Source: Fervidobacterium thailandense (lineage in GTDB: Bacteria > Thermotogota > Thermotogae > Thermotogales > Fervidobacteriaceae). From it: a DNA stretch of 64,000 nt. Positions 16,385-24,870 of this stretch are shown in pieces. The notes beneath the pieces were generated by a model that was not told the DNA's origin, made no database searches, and worked only from the letters and a program-made list of their open reading frames with translations. Location: the NCBI RefSeq assembly GCF_001719065.1, contig NZ_LWAF01000001.1, forward strand, positions 124,001 through 188,000. The letters are read 5' to 3'. The position numbers and the translations under genes were made by a program. Positions within the stretch are counted from its first letter, which is position 1; each line of letters opens with the position of its first letter.

Positions 16385-17677
16385 TTAGCTCTTTTTTCTC
16401 ACGCTACCACGGTAGAACGGTGTTTTCACAATAGTTGCATCGATGTACTTGTCCCGTATGAGGATCTGAACAGTATCACCCAATTTAATACCGGCGTCTA
16501 CCATCACGAACGCGATTGGTTTTTCGAGTGTTGGAGAGAACGTCCCACTTGTAACGTGTCCTACTTCTTTTCCATCTTTGAATACCTGCATTCCGTGTCT
16601 GGGGATGAGCTTGGAATCGAGGGTAACACCTCTAAGCCTGCGTTTCAGACCCTCTTCTTTCTGTTTCAACAACGCTTCTTTTCCATGGAAATCGGCCTTT
16701 TCAAATTTTACCGCCCAGCCAATTCCGGCCTCCAGCGGCGTTACTGTTTCGTCCATGTCGTTTCCGTAAAGTAGCAAACCGGCTTCGAGTCTCAGAACAT
16801 CGCGCGCACCAAGCCCAGCGGGTTTGACACCGATTTCTATCAGCTTACGCCACACGATGGGAGTCTCGCTGGCCGGTAGGTACAACTCGAAACCATCCTC
16901 GCCCGTGTAACCGGTTCTGGAGACGATGCCCCTGATTCCACATACCGTGGCCTCGGCAAACGAATAATAACCGATCGTCTCAAGGTCCACGTCCACCAAC
17001 GGTTGTAGTGTTTCCTGAGCTTTCGGACCTTGGACGGCGATCAAACCGGTTTCGTCGGAAACATTTTTAAGTTCAACGTTGAAATCTTTCGAGAGCTTCG
17101 CCAAGTGGTTGAAATCCTTCTCTATGTTAGCCGCGTTGACTACAAACATCACTTTTTCTGGACTGATTTTGTATACGAGTAAATCATCGACGAAGCCACC
17201 GTTTTCGTTACACATCGCGGTGTAGATTACATCACCTACAGGAATGGATGCAAAGTCGTTAGTGACAACGTAATCTGCAAACCTTACCGCATCCGGTCCT
17301 TCGGCTATGAATTCACCCATGTGCGATACGTCGAACATGCCCACGTTCTTACGTACGTTTAAAACTTCTTGCACGATTCCTTCGTACTGGAGTGGCATAT
17401 AGAAACCAGCGAATTCCACGATTTTCGCACCGAGTTTAACGTGATCTTCGTACAGTGGTGTGTACTTCACTCCTTTTCCCTCCCCTTGCAATATCGAGGC
17501 CGCTTCTTCGTACTTGTCCTCTGGCACGAGGATCTCGCATTGAACACTACTGCCGAAAATTGGATGGACGAAGAGGTCGGTTTTTTGGATCAGAACCGGA
17601 ATTCCGTACGCTTTTAAAAGTTTTTCAACGATTTGCGCCTCGATTTCCCCAACGGTCGTTTTGATAATTTTCCACAT
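16385..17677 (-). CDS. gcvT: Aminomethyltransferase GcvT with N-terminal DUF2007-like domain
   Basis: T-protein of the glycine cleavage system; it transfers the methylene group from aminomethyl-lipoyl-GcvH to tetrahydrofolate, releasing ammonia. The GcvT part runs from about residue 72 (TPLYEDHVKLGAKIVEFAGF) to the end and shows GMFDVSHMGE, SRTGYTGEDGFE and RLEAGLLLYGNDMD. The first 65 residues are extra: IEAQIVEKLLKAYGIPVLIQ followed by CEILVPEDKYEEAASIL reads as a DUF2007-type domain. At 430 residues the protein is about 65 longer than ordinary GcvT. ATG 17677 is the first gene of the operon, with an extended -10 some 55 bases upstream. Confidence 0.92.
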   Translation of the reverse strand: MWKIIKTTVGEIEAQIVEKLLKAYGIPVLIQKTDLFVHPIFGSSVQCEILVPEDKYEEAASILQGEGKGVKYTPLYEDHVKLGAKIVEFAGFYMPLQYEGIVQEVLNVRKNVGMFDVSHMGEFIAEGPDAVRFADYVVTNDFASIPVGDVIYTAMCNENGGFVDDLLVYKISPEKVMFVVNAANIEKDFNHLAKLSKDFNVELKNVSDETGLIAVQGPKAQETLQPLVDVDLETIGYYSFAEATVCGIRGIVSRTGYTGEDGFELYLPASETPIVWRKLIEIGVKPAGLGARDVLRLEAGLLLYGNDMDETVTPLEAGIGWAVKFEKADFHGKEALLKQKEEGLKRRLRGVTLDSKLIPRHGMQVFKDGKEVGHVTSGTFSPTLEKPIAFVMVDAGIKLGDTVQILIRDKYIDATIVKTPFYRGSVRKKS

Positions 17678-17730
17678 GTTCGCTCCCCACCACAGAGTTT
17701 TGATAAAACAAAACGATTTGCTTTACTAAC

Positions 17731-17736
17731 ATTGTA
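17731..17736 (-). promoter_or_regulatory. Extended -10 promoter of the glycine cleavage operon
   Basis: TGGTACAAT on the minus strand about 55 bases before ATG 17677, without a convincing -35. The leader is too short for a glycine riboswitch. Confidence 0.5.
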
Positions 17737-17766
17737 CCATGGTAGGAAAAGTAGGAGAAATCCGTT

Positions 17767-19071
17767 CTATTCCTCCCAATAGCGTTTGCTAACGACTTTC
17801 AGGTGAGATGCATCTTTTTTGTACCTTCCCACTTTAGCGCACGGTTTTCCTTCAACTTCCACAATGTCCGCGGTAATGTCTATCTTTTTCTTAAGTAATT
17901 TCGAGCCGACACCGTACACGTCCGCCGGGACACCTAAGGATTCAAATAGCCTTATTTTCTCCTCGTCAAAGCCACCAGAGACGACTATCTTCAGATCCTT
18001 CAAGCCAACTTTGTCGAATTCTTGTCTGGCCTTCCACACCAGTTCAGGACACACACCGAACGATTGTGGTCCGATGGGTGTGACCGACTTATCTCTGAGA
18101 TTTCCGGAAGTATCAAACCGTACGCCCCATATCTTTCTTGGCCCGGGTCCAATAATCGGTGATGGGTCCGTGACACCGAGGATGAATTCCTTGCCCATGA
18201 CGTGCTCGTAGAATTTCTTTACCACCTTGAATGTAGTTCCTATCACATCGTTGTCCCAGTCAACCAGTACGATCCTATTGACGTTTTCCGGCATATATTT
18301 ATCGAAAGCTATTGCGGCATCTTCCGTGCTACCGTTGTACGCGGCAATCAGTGCGTGCGGGATGGTACCCATCGATTCCACGCCCCAATAGTCCGCGTTC
18401 GCATCGGTGGAAACGCCAAAGGCACCAGCCTTTAGGGCTGCGTAGCCATCCGTTGCCTGGACCCAGTAATGGTCAAATCGCGCACTGAAGAACAGTATCG
18501 GCTTACCGTTTGCCGCTTCAACAACTTTTTTCACAGCCGTAGCCGTACTCGTCGCGCGTGCAATAACTCCCAGAAGTACTGTCTCCAAATATCCGAAGTA
18601 AACCGGGTCGCCTTGAATCGTCATCAACGGTTCTCCTTCAGGAACGAACTCGCCATCGTAGACCGCGCGCACCTCTATTTCGTCCCATTTATCCACCCAT
18701 AGCTCGTTTAGTCTTAGTCTCACATCCCACTTTCTTCGCGTGAGTTCAACTATCTCCTCGACGTTCCCCTCCACCGAGAGTTCTTGCATTTGTTTGTCCA
18801 ATCTGAGGATCTCGTTGTACAATTCTCGGGCTTTTTCTTCGTCTTTGTAGTATCCAGTACAGTAGCGCAGGATCGCGAGTGCTTCATCCACCCCGCACAC
18901 TATCGCATCGTCTCTTGGGAAGAACTGGTAGTACACAATAGGATGCCTATTGTCTTTCTTCAGTACCTCAACGTAGCGGGTGAAGTACTTATCCGAATAG
19001 TACCCCATGCGTATTCGATCTATGGGAACTTTGAATACCTTCGGATGGAGTCGTTTCGTTGAAACGCTCAC
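17767..19071 (-). CDS. pncB: Nicotinate phosphoribosyltransferase
   Basis: Converts nicotinate and PRPP to nicotinate mononucleotide in NAD salvage. The 434 residues show the family pattern: GYYSDKYFTRYVEVLKK near the N terminus, EGEPLMTIQGDP, GVSTDANADYWGVESMGTIPHALIAAY in the middle, and a C-terminal GGFDEEKIRLFESLGVPADVYGVGS phosphate-binding segment. The start is GTG 19071, which has GGAGGTGA at ideal distance and overlaps the preceding stop by 4 bases; a longer frame upstream lies in that gene. The assignment to NAPRT rather than NAMPT follows from overall pattern. Confidence 0.88.
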   Translation of the reverse strand: MSVSTKRLHPKVFKVPIDRIRMGYYSDKYFTRYVEVLKKDNRHPIVYYQFFPRDDAIVCGVDEALAILRYCTGYYKDEEKARELYNEILRLDKQMQELSVEGNVEEIVELTRRKWDVRLRLNELWVDKWDEIEVRAVYDGEFVPEGEPLMTIQGDPVYFGYLETVLLGVIARATSTATAVKKVVEAANGKPILFFSARFDHYWVQATDGYAALKAGAFGVSTDANADYWGVESMGTIPHALIAAYNGSTEDAAIAFDKYMPENVNRIVLVDWDNDVIGTTFKVVKKFYEHVMGKEFILGVTDPSPIIGPGPRKIWGVRFDTSGNLRDKSVTPIGPQSFGVCPELVWKARQEFDKVGLKDLKIVVSGGFDEEKIRLFESLGVPADVYGVGSKLLKKKIDITADIVEVEGKPCAKVGRYKKDASHLKVVSKRYWEE

Positions 19072-20732
19072 AGTCTCACCTCCACACCTTTTGATCCGTT
19101 TGAACCATCGATAACTTCGTATACCCATTCCTTGATATTTCTTTCTCTACTGTCTATGCTGACACCAATCAAATAACATCGCTTGCTGGAAAATCCTTCG
19201 TAGTATTTCTTCTCCTTTATCTGGTCGAGTGCTTTCTGCGCGCTTTGATCAACCTTGAGTTCGATTATCCACACTACACCGTTGTTTTCTATCAGTATAT
19301 CGATGATTCCCCCAGCTACTTCTCGTTCCACCTCATGGTGTACTCCACCTCCGTACAGTATTCCACTTATCACCATCTCGTAGTGTGCCTCTATCCTTTT
19401 CAATCTCTCGTGCTGATCTTCCTCGTGTTGTATCGTTTTCAACCTTTCTCCCAATCTATAGCTCATCCTGCCGAGTATTTCCTTCAATCCTCTCATAAAC
19501 TCGTCGACGCGTTCTTTCTTTACCGCTTCCTTTATTCGTGGACCTACTTCGTTTAATTCGTCCGGTTCCAAACCGTAGTTTAATTCAAGCAGCATCTGGG
19601 CAAGCGATTGTCCTGCATCGAGGTTCGGAATCCTTAACTCATACAAACCCTCGTCTATTTCTCGGTAAAACGTCAAGTACCCAGCTTGAACGAGGAAGGA
19701 CTTGACTACGCTTTCCTCTATCTCGCGGCTCGTTAACTCCATGTAAGAGATGCGTAGGTCTTTCTTCAGAACGTCTTCCAATCTCACGCTTCTTGCACGT
19801 AGATAGTCGTACAAAAACTTTGGGGCACCTGTGTCGTTCCAGTACGGCAGGAATTTCTTCTTCTCAAAAAAGAGCAGCACAGCAAATGGATTGAAGACAA
19901 AGTGCTTTCCATCAAACGAAAACCCTCCATAGTACTTCTCAAGTTGATTGAGCAAGTATTCCTCGTCTACTCCCAATTCATCACACGCACGGTCGATGTA
20001 TTCTGGAAAATACTCCCTTATTTCCTCCGTAGTGTATCCCAGCATCTGCGAGTACGGTGCATCCAGCGATATGTCGTTGAGGTTGTTCAGTGTGGAGAAT
20101 ACCCCCGCTTTGGTGTATTTCGTAATACCAGTAAGGAAAACGAACCGAAGGTAACTGTCCAGGCTCTTGATCCTTCCGTACAATCCCCTGAGGACCTCGC
20201 GTATTTGGGAGGCTTTCCGCTTGTCAGAGATGTGGTCCAGAATCGGCTTTTCGTATTCGTCTATCAGCAAAACCACCGGTTTGTTGCTTTTTTCGCTCAG
20301 CTTCGATACGAGCTCGTAAAATTGTTCCGAAACAGTATCCTGGGTCATCTCGAGGTTATAGCTTTGAGCCACTTCCCTTAGACGGGAGCTCAGGGATTTT
20401 TCAAGGAGCTCTGTACTTTTCGTTTCGACATTGTTCATATCCAACCTGACAACCGGGTATTCCTCCCATTTCCATTTATCGTGGATCCAAGTGCCTTCAA
20501 ACAATTGCTTTTCACCTTTGAACAAGTAATAGAGCGTGCTCACCATAAGACTTTTTCCGAACCTGCGGGGTCTGGACAGGAATATGTACTTGTTATCCTC
20601 CACCATGTTGTAAATGTACTTTGTCTTGTCAACGTACACGCAATTCCATTCTCTGAGTTGACGAAAGTCTGACATACCTTTCGGGAGTTTTTTCAAATTC
20701 CTCACCTCTTCAGTCTTTCCAACTCCAAACAT
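19068..20732 (-). CDS. AAA-ATPase-like / PD-(D/E)XK nuclease protein (DUF1703 type)
   Basis: A 554-residue two-domain protein. The N-terminal half is of the AAA-ATPase_like family (Pfam PF09820): LPKGMSDFRQLREWNCVYVDKT, then an atypical P-loop SRPRRFGKS (53-61), VLLIDEYEKP as Walker B, and FLTGITKYTKAG. The C-terminal part, from about 450, has GGIIDILIENN and WIIELKVDQ, the D...ExK core of PDDEXK_9/DUF1703 nucleases. The cellular role of this abundant family is unknown. ATG 20732 lacks a Shine-Dalgarno; TTG 20696 has GAGGTG before it and may be the true start. It is joined by overlap to nicotinate phosphoribosyltransferase downstream. Confidence 0.85.
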   Translation of the reverse strand: MFGVGKTEEVRNLKKLPKGMSDFRQLREWNCVYVDKTKYIYNMVEDNKYIFLSRPRRFGKSLMVSTLYYLFKGEKQLFEGTWIHDKWKWEEYPVVRLDMNNVETKSTELLEKSLSSRLREVAQSYNLEMTQDTVSEQFYELVSKLSEKSNKPVVLLIDEYEKPILDHISDKRKASQIREVLRGLYGRIKSLDSYLRFVFLTGITKYTKAGVFSTLNNLNDISLDAPYSQMLGYTTEEIREYFPEYIDRACDELGVDEEYLLNQLEKYYGGFSFDGKHFVFNPFAVLLFFEKKKFLPYWNDTGAPKFLYDYLRARSVRLEDVLKKDLRISYMELTSREIEESVVKSFLVQAGYLTFYREIDEGLYELRIPNLDAGQSLAQMLLELNYGLEPDELNEVGPRIKEAVKKERVDEFMRGLKEILGRMSYRLGERLKTIQHEEDQHERLKRIEAHYEMVISGILYGGGVHHEVEREVAGGIIDILIENNGVVWIIELKVDQSAQKALDQIKEKKYYEGFSSKRCYLIGVSIDSRERNIKEWVYEVIDGSNGSKGVEVRL

Positions 20733-22538
20733 CTAAAGTGTCCGCGTTTTGTTAACGAGTACGTTCCTGACTTTGTACTTCAAACACACGCCACAAAGCA
20801 CGCATCCGATTCGACAATCCTTTGTGGACGTACCGGAGTAGAAGCGTTGGTACTCCTCCCAAAGGAATTCCTTGCTAACACCGCTATCCAAGTGGTCCCA
20901 CGGGAAATCTTCCAGACCGTACGGACCAAGGTATTCGTCGAGGTTGACTATCGAGAACGCTTCCATCCATTTTTCAAAGGAGAAGAATTCGTTCCATTCA
21001 TCATAGTAACCCTTTTTGTAGGATATTTCAACGGCATCGAAGAGTTTTCTATCGCCTCTTGAAAGTACTGCTTCGACGAAACTTTTCTTACCGTCGTTTA
21101 CGTCAATTTTGCCGAATTTTCTGTACGGTTTTAATAGTTCCCTCACATGGTCCATGTATTCAGGTGGCTGGACTCTAACGAATTGAAGAGCGGTGTGCGG
21201 TTTCGGAATCAAAAGATTTACAGATGCGGTAACATCCGAAAACCCAATCTTTTTAACGGCTTTTACAACTTCTCCTATTGCCTTTACATCCTCATCCGTC
21301 TCCGTCGGGAATCCGACCATGAAATACAGTTTTATCCGTTGCCAACCGGCATTCTTAGCCTCTTGGGCCGTGAGGATAATTTCATCGAATGTGATCTGCT
21401 TGTTTATCGCATCACGCATTCGCTGGCTTCCTGCTTCAGGTGCAAAGGTTAAACCCGCCTTTCTTACGGAGGATATCTTCTGGGCTATGTGTATGTTGAA
21501 CGCGTCCATTCGGGTTGACGGGATTGAGATAGAAACTTTCTTTTCTTTCGTGAATTCCAGGAGCTGGTCTATGGTTCGTTCAACCGCTGTATGGTCAAGA
21601 GCCGAAAGGGAGAGCAACGAGACCTCCTCGTATCCCGTATTCGTTATGAGTTCTCTGACGGCTTCTACAATGCTTTCCGGGGTTCTCTCGCGCACAGGCC
21701 TGTACACGTACCCAGCGTGGCAAAAGCGACAACCTCGTGTACAACCTCGACTGATTTCGACAACGATGCGATCGTGCACACTCTCAACATGTGGGACAAT
21801 TCGTTTTTTTGGGAGCGGAACGGAGTTTAGGTCTTTTAGTACGTTCCTACTCACCTTCTCCGGGACCCAATCGTACTTGGGAACAATCTTCCTGCCTGCT
21901 TGTTCGTAGAACAACGGGACGTACACTCCTGGAATCTTTGAGAGCTCACGGAGTCTGTCTTCCCTCGGAAACCCTCGCGTTTCCCACAAGACTGTCAATA
22001 GTTTTCGTAGCTGAACTTCTCCATCACCGAGGTAAATCGCATCGAACGCTGGAGCGATGGGTTCGCAGTTGTACGCAACAGGACCACCACCGATCACTAC
22101 TGGGTGATGGTCGGCTCTGTCCTCAGCTTTTATGGGAATTTTCGACAGCTCCAAAAACTTCAGTACGTTGGTGTAGGAAAGTTCGTACTGGAGAGAAATC
22201 CCTATCATGTCCATTTCGTTCAGCGGAGTTTTTGTCTCGAGCGTGAAGAGTGGAATGTTGTTGGTCTCCATAAGTTGGACCATGTCTGGCCAGGGAAGGT
22301 AAGCACGCTCTGCAAAGACGAAATCGAGCTCGTTTGCGAGCCAGTAAAGTAGTTCAAGTCCGTAGTTTGATGTGCCAATTTCATACACATCGGGGAATGC
22401 GAATACAACCCGGAGGAGCTTTCCCGAGGATGTATCCTTAATAATGCTGTTGTACTCCATTCCAATGTAACGTGCCGGCTTACTAACGTTGAGTAAATTT
22501 TCTGAGAGGAACTTTCTTATTTTTTCCCTCGTGTTCAT
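20733..22538 (-). CDS. B12-binding-domain radical SAM protein (TIGR03960-like)
   Basis: A 601-residue radical SAM protein. Residues 40-200 form a cobalamin-binding-like domain (FAFPDVYEIGTSNYGLELLYW; GGGPVAYNCEPIA), followed by the cluster motif CTRGCRFCHAGYVYRPVRER at about 260. Near the C terminus is a cysteine group, CRIGCVLCGVCLKY. This domain order matches the TIGR03960 family, whose members are often followed by a TIGR03936 protein involved in tRNA or unknown modification; that partner is not here. Start ATG 22538 is preferred over GTG 22544 because of GAGGTG spacing. Substrate unknown. Confidence 0.85.
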   Translation of the reverse strand: MNTREKIRKFLSENLLNVSKPARYIGMEYNSIIKDTSSGKLLRVVFAFPDVYEIGTSNYGLELLYWLANELDFVFAERAYLPWPDMVQLMETNNIPLFTLETKTPLNEMDMIGISLQYELSYTNVLKFLELSKIPIKAEDRADHHPVVIGGGPVAYNCEPIAPAFDAIYLGDGEVQLRKLLTVLWETRGFPREDRLRELSKIPGVYVPLFYEQAGRKIVPKYDWVPEKVSRNVLKDLNSVPLPKKRIVPHVESVHDRIVVEISRGCTRGCRFCHAGYVYRPVRERTPESIVEAVRELITNTGYEEVSLLSLSALDHTAVERTIDQLLEFTKEKKVSISIPSTRMDAFNIHIAQKISSVRKAGLTFAPEAGSQRMRDAINKQITFDEIILTAQEAKNAGWQRIKLYFMVGFPTETDEDVKAIGEVVKAVKKIGFSDVTASVNLLIPKPHTALQFVRVQPPEYMDHVRELLKPYRKFGKIDVNDGKKSFVEAVLSRGDRKLFDAVEISYKKGYYDEWNEFFSFEKWMEAFSIVNLDEYLGPYGLEDFPWDHLDSGVSKEFLWEEYQRFYSGTSTKDCRIGCVLCGVCLKYKVRNVLVNKTRTL

Positions 22539-22580
22539 CCACACACCTCACATCGTAGTTTTCCTTAATACCAAACAGCC

Positions 22581-23678
22581 CTACTCTATCGAGTAGCTAA
22601 ATGAAATGTCAAGCTTTGCAGTCCCAGACAGGTTTAGTTCCACCTCAACAAAATCTCCCGATTGCCGCAAGATTCTTCCCGTGCTTATCTTCAAATCAGC
22701 AATATTTTTTGCCCGAATTACGATCTTAACCGCTCCTTGGCCTTTCAAAATCAAGGTACCGGTGACAACGTTTCGGCCGGATACTCTCGTGATTTTTCCT
22801 AACGACCAGTTGTAGAATACGTCCCAGCTTTTAGAAACGTAGATGCTGCCCTCCTTATTGATATCACCCATGATCGTACTACCAAGGGGTATCGTTCGTC
22901 CAAGGAGCGTACCATAGATATACACCTCTCCACCGGGCAACTCGTCACCGCACTTGATGTCGATCACGTAATCAGCTGGTTGCCAGTCGGTGGAGCTTAG
23001 ATAGTTCAGTTCGATGACGTTCCAGTCCTTTCTGGTGACTTGGATTGTTTTGTTCCGAATGTTGACTCCCTTGGAAAGTTCATTAACCGTGCCTATGACG
23101 AATAACTTTCTGCCTGAAACTGTCGATTCATCTGCGGCGGCCATCATTTTCGCCATGGGAACGTACCCACGCTCCTGCGGAACGCTCGATAGTATCACGA
23201 ACGCACTATCGACCGCGGCAAAGATGTAGAAGTACTGTTCGAGCCTATCACCCTTGAGCACGTAGTAAATCCTGTGCGAAGCCGGGATTTTGAACAACGC
23301 TTCGGCTTGCTCTGAGGAATTAATCACGTTCTTTCTTGATTCCGCCGTGAGGAGTTTCGCAACTCCGAACGGAGTGTTGACGTAGGTTTCCCCAGATTCA
23401 GTTATTGCTAAGGCCTCCTTGAGCTGGTAAACACCACGCGGAAGCTCCACAGGGAGGAGATACTTTGCTGGAGTGTACTCCGTTACAAGGGACCATTTAC
23501 TTGCGGAAACGTGTAAGATTTGCCAGTCGCTTGGTAGTTCGAATTTCGTCGGGATGCTCGTGTAGAGTAAGCCGTAGTTTGGAAAAATGACGATCGTGTT
23601 TGCATGGCAAATCTCGAGAGAAATTGAAAACACCGCGAAGAGTGTGAACATGAAAATCCAGAATTTCTTGAACAGCAT
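22581..23678 (-). CDS. Secreted protein of unknown function
   Basis: A 365-residue protein with a clear signal peptide: basic start MLFKK, hydrophobic core to about residue 20 and a probable cleavage near CHA/NT (27). The mature part is strand-rich with no cysteines of note apart from one near 250, and ends in a beta-like segment (VEVELNLSGTAKLDISFSYSIE). No family recognised. ATG 23678 has AAGGAGTG upstream. It lies between the radical SAM gene and a rhomboid protease on the same strand; a role on the cell surface is inferred from export only. Confidence 0.7.
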   Translation of the reverse strand: MLFKKFWIFMFTLFAVFSISLEICHANTIVIFPNYGLLYTSIPTKFELPSDWQILHVSASKWSLVTEYTPAKYLLPVELPRGVYQLKEALAITESGETYVNTPFGVAKLLTAESRKNVINSSEQAEALFKIPASHRIYYVLKGDRLEQYFYIFAAVDSAFVILSSVPQERGYVPMAKMMAAADESTVSGRKLFVIGTVNELSKGVNIRNKTIQVTRKDWNVIELNYLSSTDWQPADYVIDIKCGDELPGGEVYIYGTLLGRTIPLGSTIMGDINKEGSIYVSKSWDVFYNWSLGKITRVSGRNVVTGTLILKGQGAVKIVIRAKNIADLKISTGRILRQSGDFVEVELNLSGTAKLDISFSYSIE

Positions 23679-23736
23679 AAGTCATCACTCCTTTTGATTG
23701 AGGTAGCTTCTCGCCACCACCCCACCCGTTGACGAA

Positions 23737-24414
23737 TCAGTTGAAGAAGTTAGACCGAATAAGGAGCCCGAAAGATACGATAACCAAGCTAATCAGTGCA
23801 ACCGCAACGGCTCTCCAAAAGCGCTCAACTCTCTGGGTGAGTCCGACAGGTATGAAGTATCCCAAGGCCATGCCCGTAAGCAATCCTCCAATGTGCGCAG
23901 CGTTGTTTATCGCGCTTCCAGGCACAAACCCGAGTGCGATGTTGATTATTATCATCGGAAGCAAAGCAGAGCCAGTAATAGGCCTTAAGTAGAACGGTGT
24001 ATCTTTCCTGAATCCGGCACCAAAAAGCGTACCTACCAACCCGAAGATAGCACCACTTGCACCGACGGAGAGGGCATCATAGTAGAACAGGTGGGTTGCA
24101 ACGTTCCCGACAATACCGGTGATAAAGTAGTAACTTATAAAACGAGCGGAACCGTAAATTGCTTCCACGTAGTTGCCGAGGATGTAAAGTGCGTACATAT
24201 TAAAGGCTAAATGTAAAAAGCCGCCATGCATGAACATGGCGGTCACGATTCTGAACCATTCACCGTTGTTCGTTACAAGTGGACCGTACTGCGCCCCAAA
24301 GAGGAGATAAACCACGTCACTGCGGTTGAAAAAAGTACGAACAATGTAAAAAGCCAGAAGTATTACAGAGTTGATCAGGATGAGGTACATGTAAACTGGT
24401 TGCCTTCTGTTCAC
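23737..24414 (-). CDS. Rhomboid-family intramembrane serine protease
   Basis: A 225-residue, six-to-seven-helix protease that cleaves membrane proteins near the outer leaflet. The catalytic serine is S120 in GASGAIFG, the catalytic histidine H174 in NAAHIGGLLTG, and the conserved MHGGFLHLAFNMYAL box (62-76) supplies H63, H68 and N72. All active-site elements are intact. The start is GTG 24414 preceded by GTAGGTG. The protease lies between a secreted protein gene and ybaB; no substrate is evident. Confidence 0.92.
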   Translation of the reverse strand: MNRRQPVYMYLILINSVILLAFYIVRTFFNRSDVVYLLFGAQYGPLVTNNGEWFRIVTAMFMHGGFLHLAFNMYALYILGNYVEAIYGSARFISYYFITGIVGNVATHLFYYDALSVGASGAIFGLVGTLFGAGFRKDTPFYLRPITGSALLPMIIINIALGFVPGSAINNAAHIGGLLTGMALGYFIPVGLTQRVERFWRAVAVALISLVIVSFGLLIRSNFFN

Positions 24415-24466
24415 AATTTACACCTACTTTGTGAATAATTCTCTTTGTGAAAAGTCCTTTGAAAAA

Positions 24467-24829
24467 TCAAGCTAGCGGATTGTACTTGAGTATGATTTCG
24501 TTCGTTCTCTCTTCCCTGATTTTATCCACCTTTTCCCAAAGCTCGGAGATTGCGACCATGAGTAAGTCCTTGAACATCTCGCGGTCTTGATAGACGTCTT
24601 CATCGTACTGTATATCCTTGACCTTACGATCGCAAGTGGCAATTATCTTAAGTGCCCCACCACCAACTTCTACGCTCACTTCTTCGGAAGCGAGTTGTTC
24701 TTCGAGTGCCTTCAACTCCTCTTCCATCTTCTGTTGCAGTCTCTGCAATTCGGCAAAATTCTTTGGAATCCCGGGTCCTCCACTCGCACCAGTTAAGTTC
24801 CTACCACCGAAGCTTCTCAGCTTTTTCAT
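24467..24829 (-). CDS. ybaB: YbaB/EbfC-family nucleoid-associated protein
   Basis: A 120-residue DNA-binding protein. The family core is visible: NFAELQRLQQKMEEELKALEEQL as the long helix, then VEVGGGALKIIATCDRKVKDIQYDEDV and KDLLMVAISELWEKVDKI. YbaB dimers bind DNA with little sequence preference. In many bacteria the gene follows dnaX before recR; neither is here. Start ATG 24829 is chosen for AAGGAGG eight bases upstream; the longer frame to 24856 lacks it. It is 41 bases downstream of apbE. Confidence 0.9.
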   Translation of the reverse strand: MKKLRSFGGRNLTGASGGPGIPKNFAELQRLQQKMEEELKALEEQLASEEVSVEVGGGALKIIATCDRKVKDIQYDEDVYQDREMFKDLLMVAISELWEKVDKIREERTNEIILKYNPLA

Positions 24830-24870
24830 GCGCTCATCCTCCTTGCAGGTTTTCACGGATGCTGTTAAGC

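Noticed and set aside
17678-17766. Glycine riboswitch before gcvT
   Set aside because: The leader after the likely promoter is only about 50 bases and shows no tandem aptamer pattern.
19068-20732. Mobile element status of the DUF1703-type gene
   Set aside because: No terminal repeats or target duplication were seen, and its ends are fitted exactly into the operon.
21193-21909. Plus-strand open frame of 238 codons inside the radical SAM gene
   Set aside because: Antisense shadow of a well-supported coding frame; no ribosome site.
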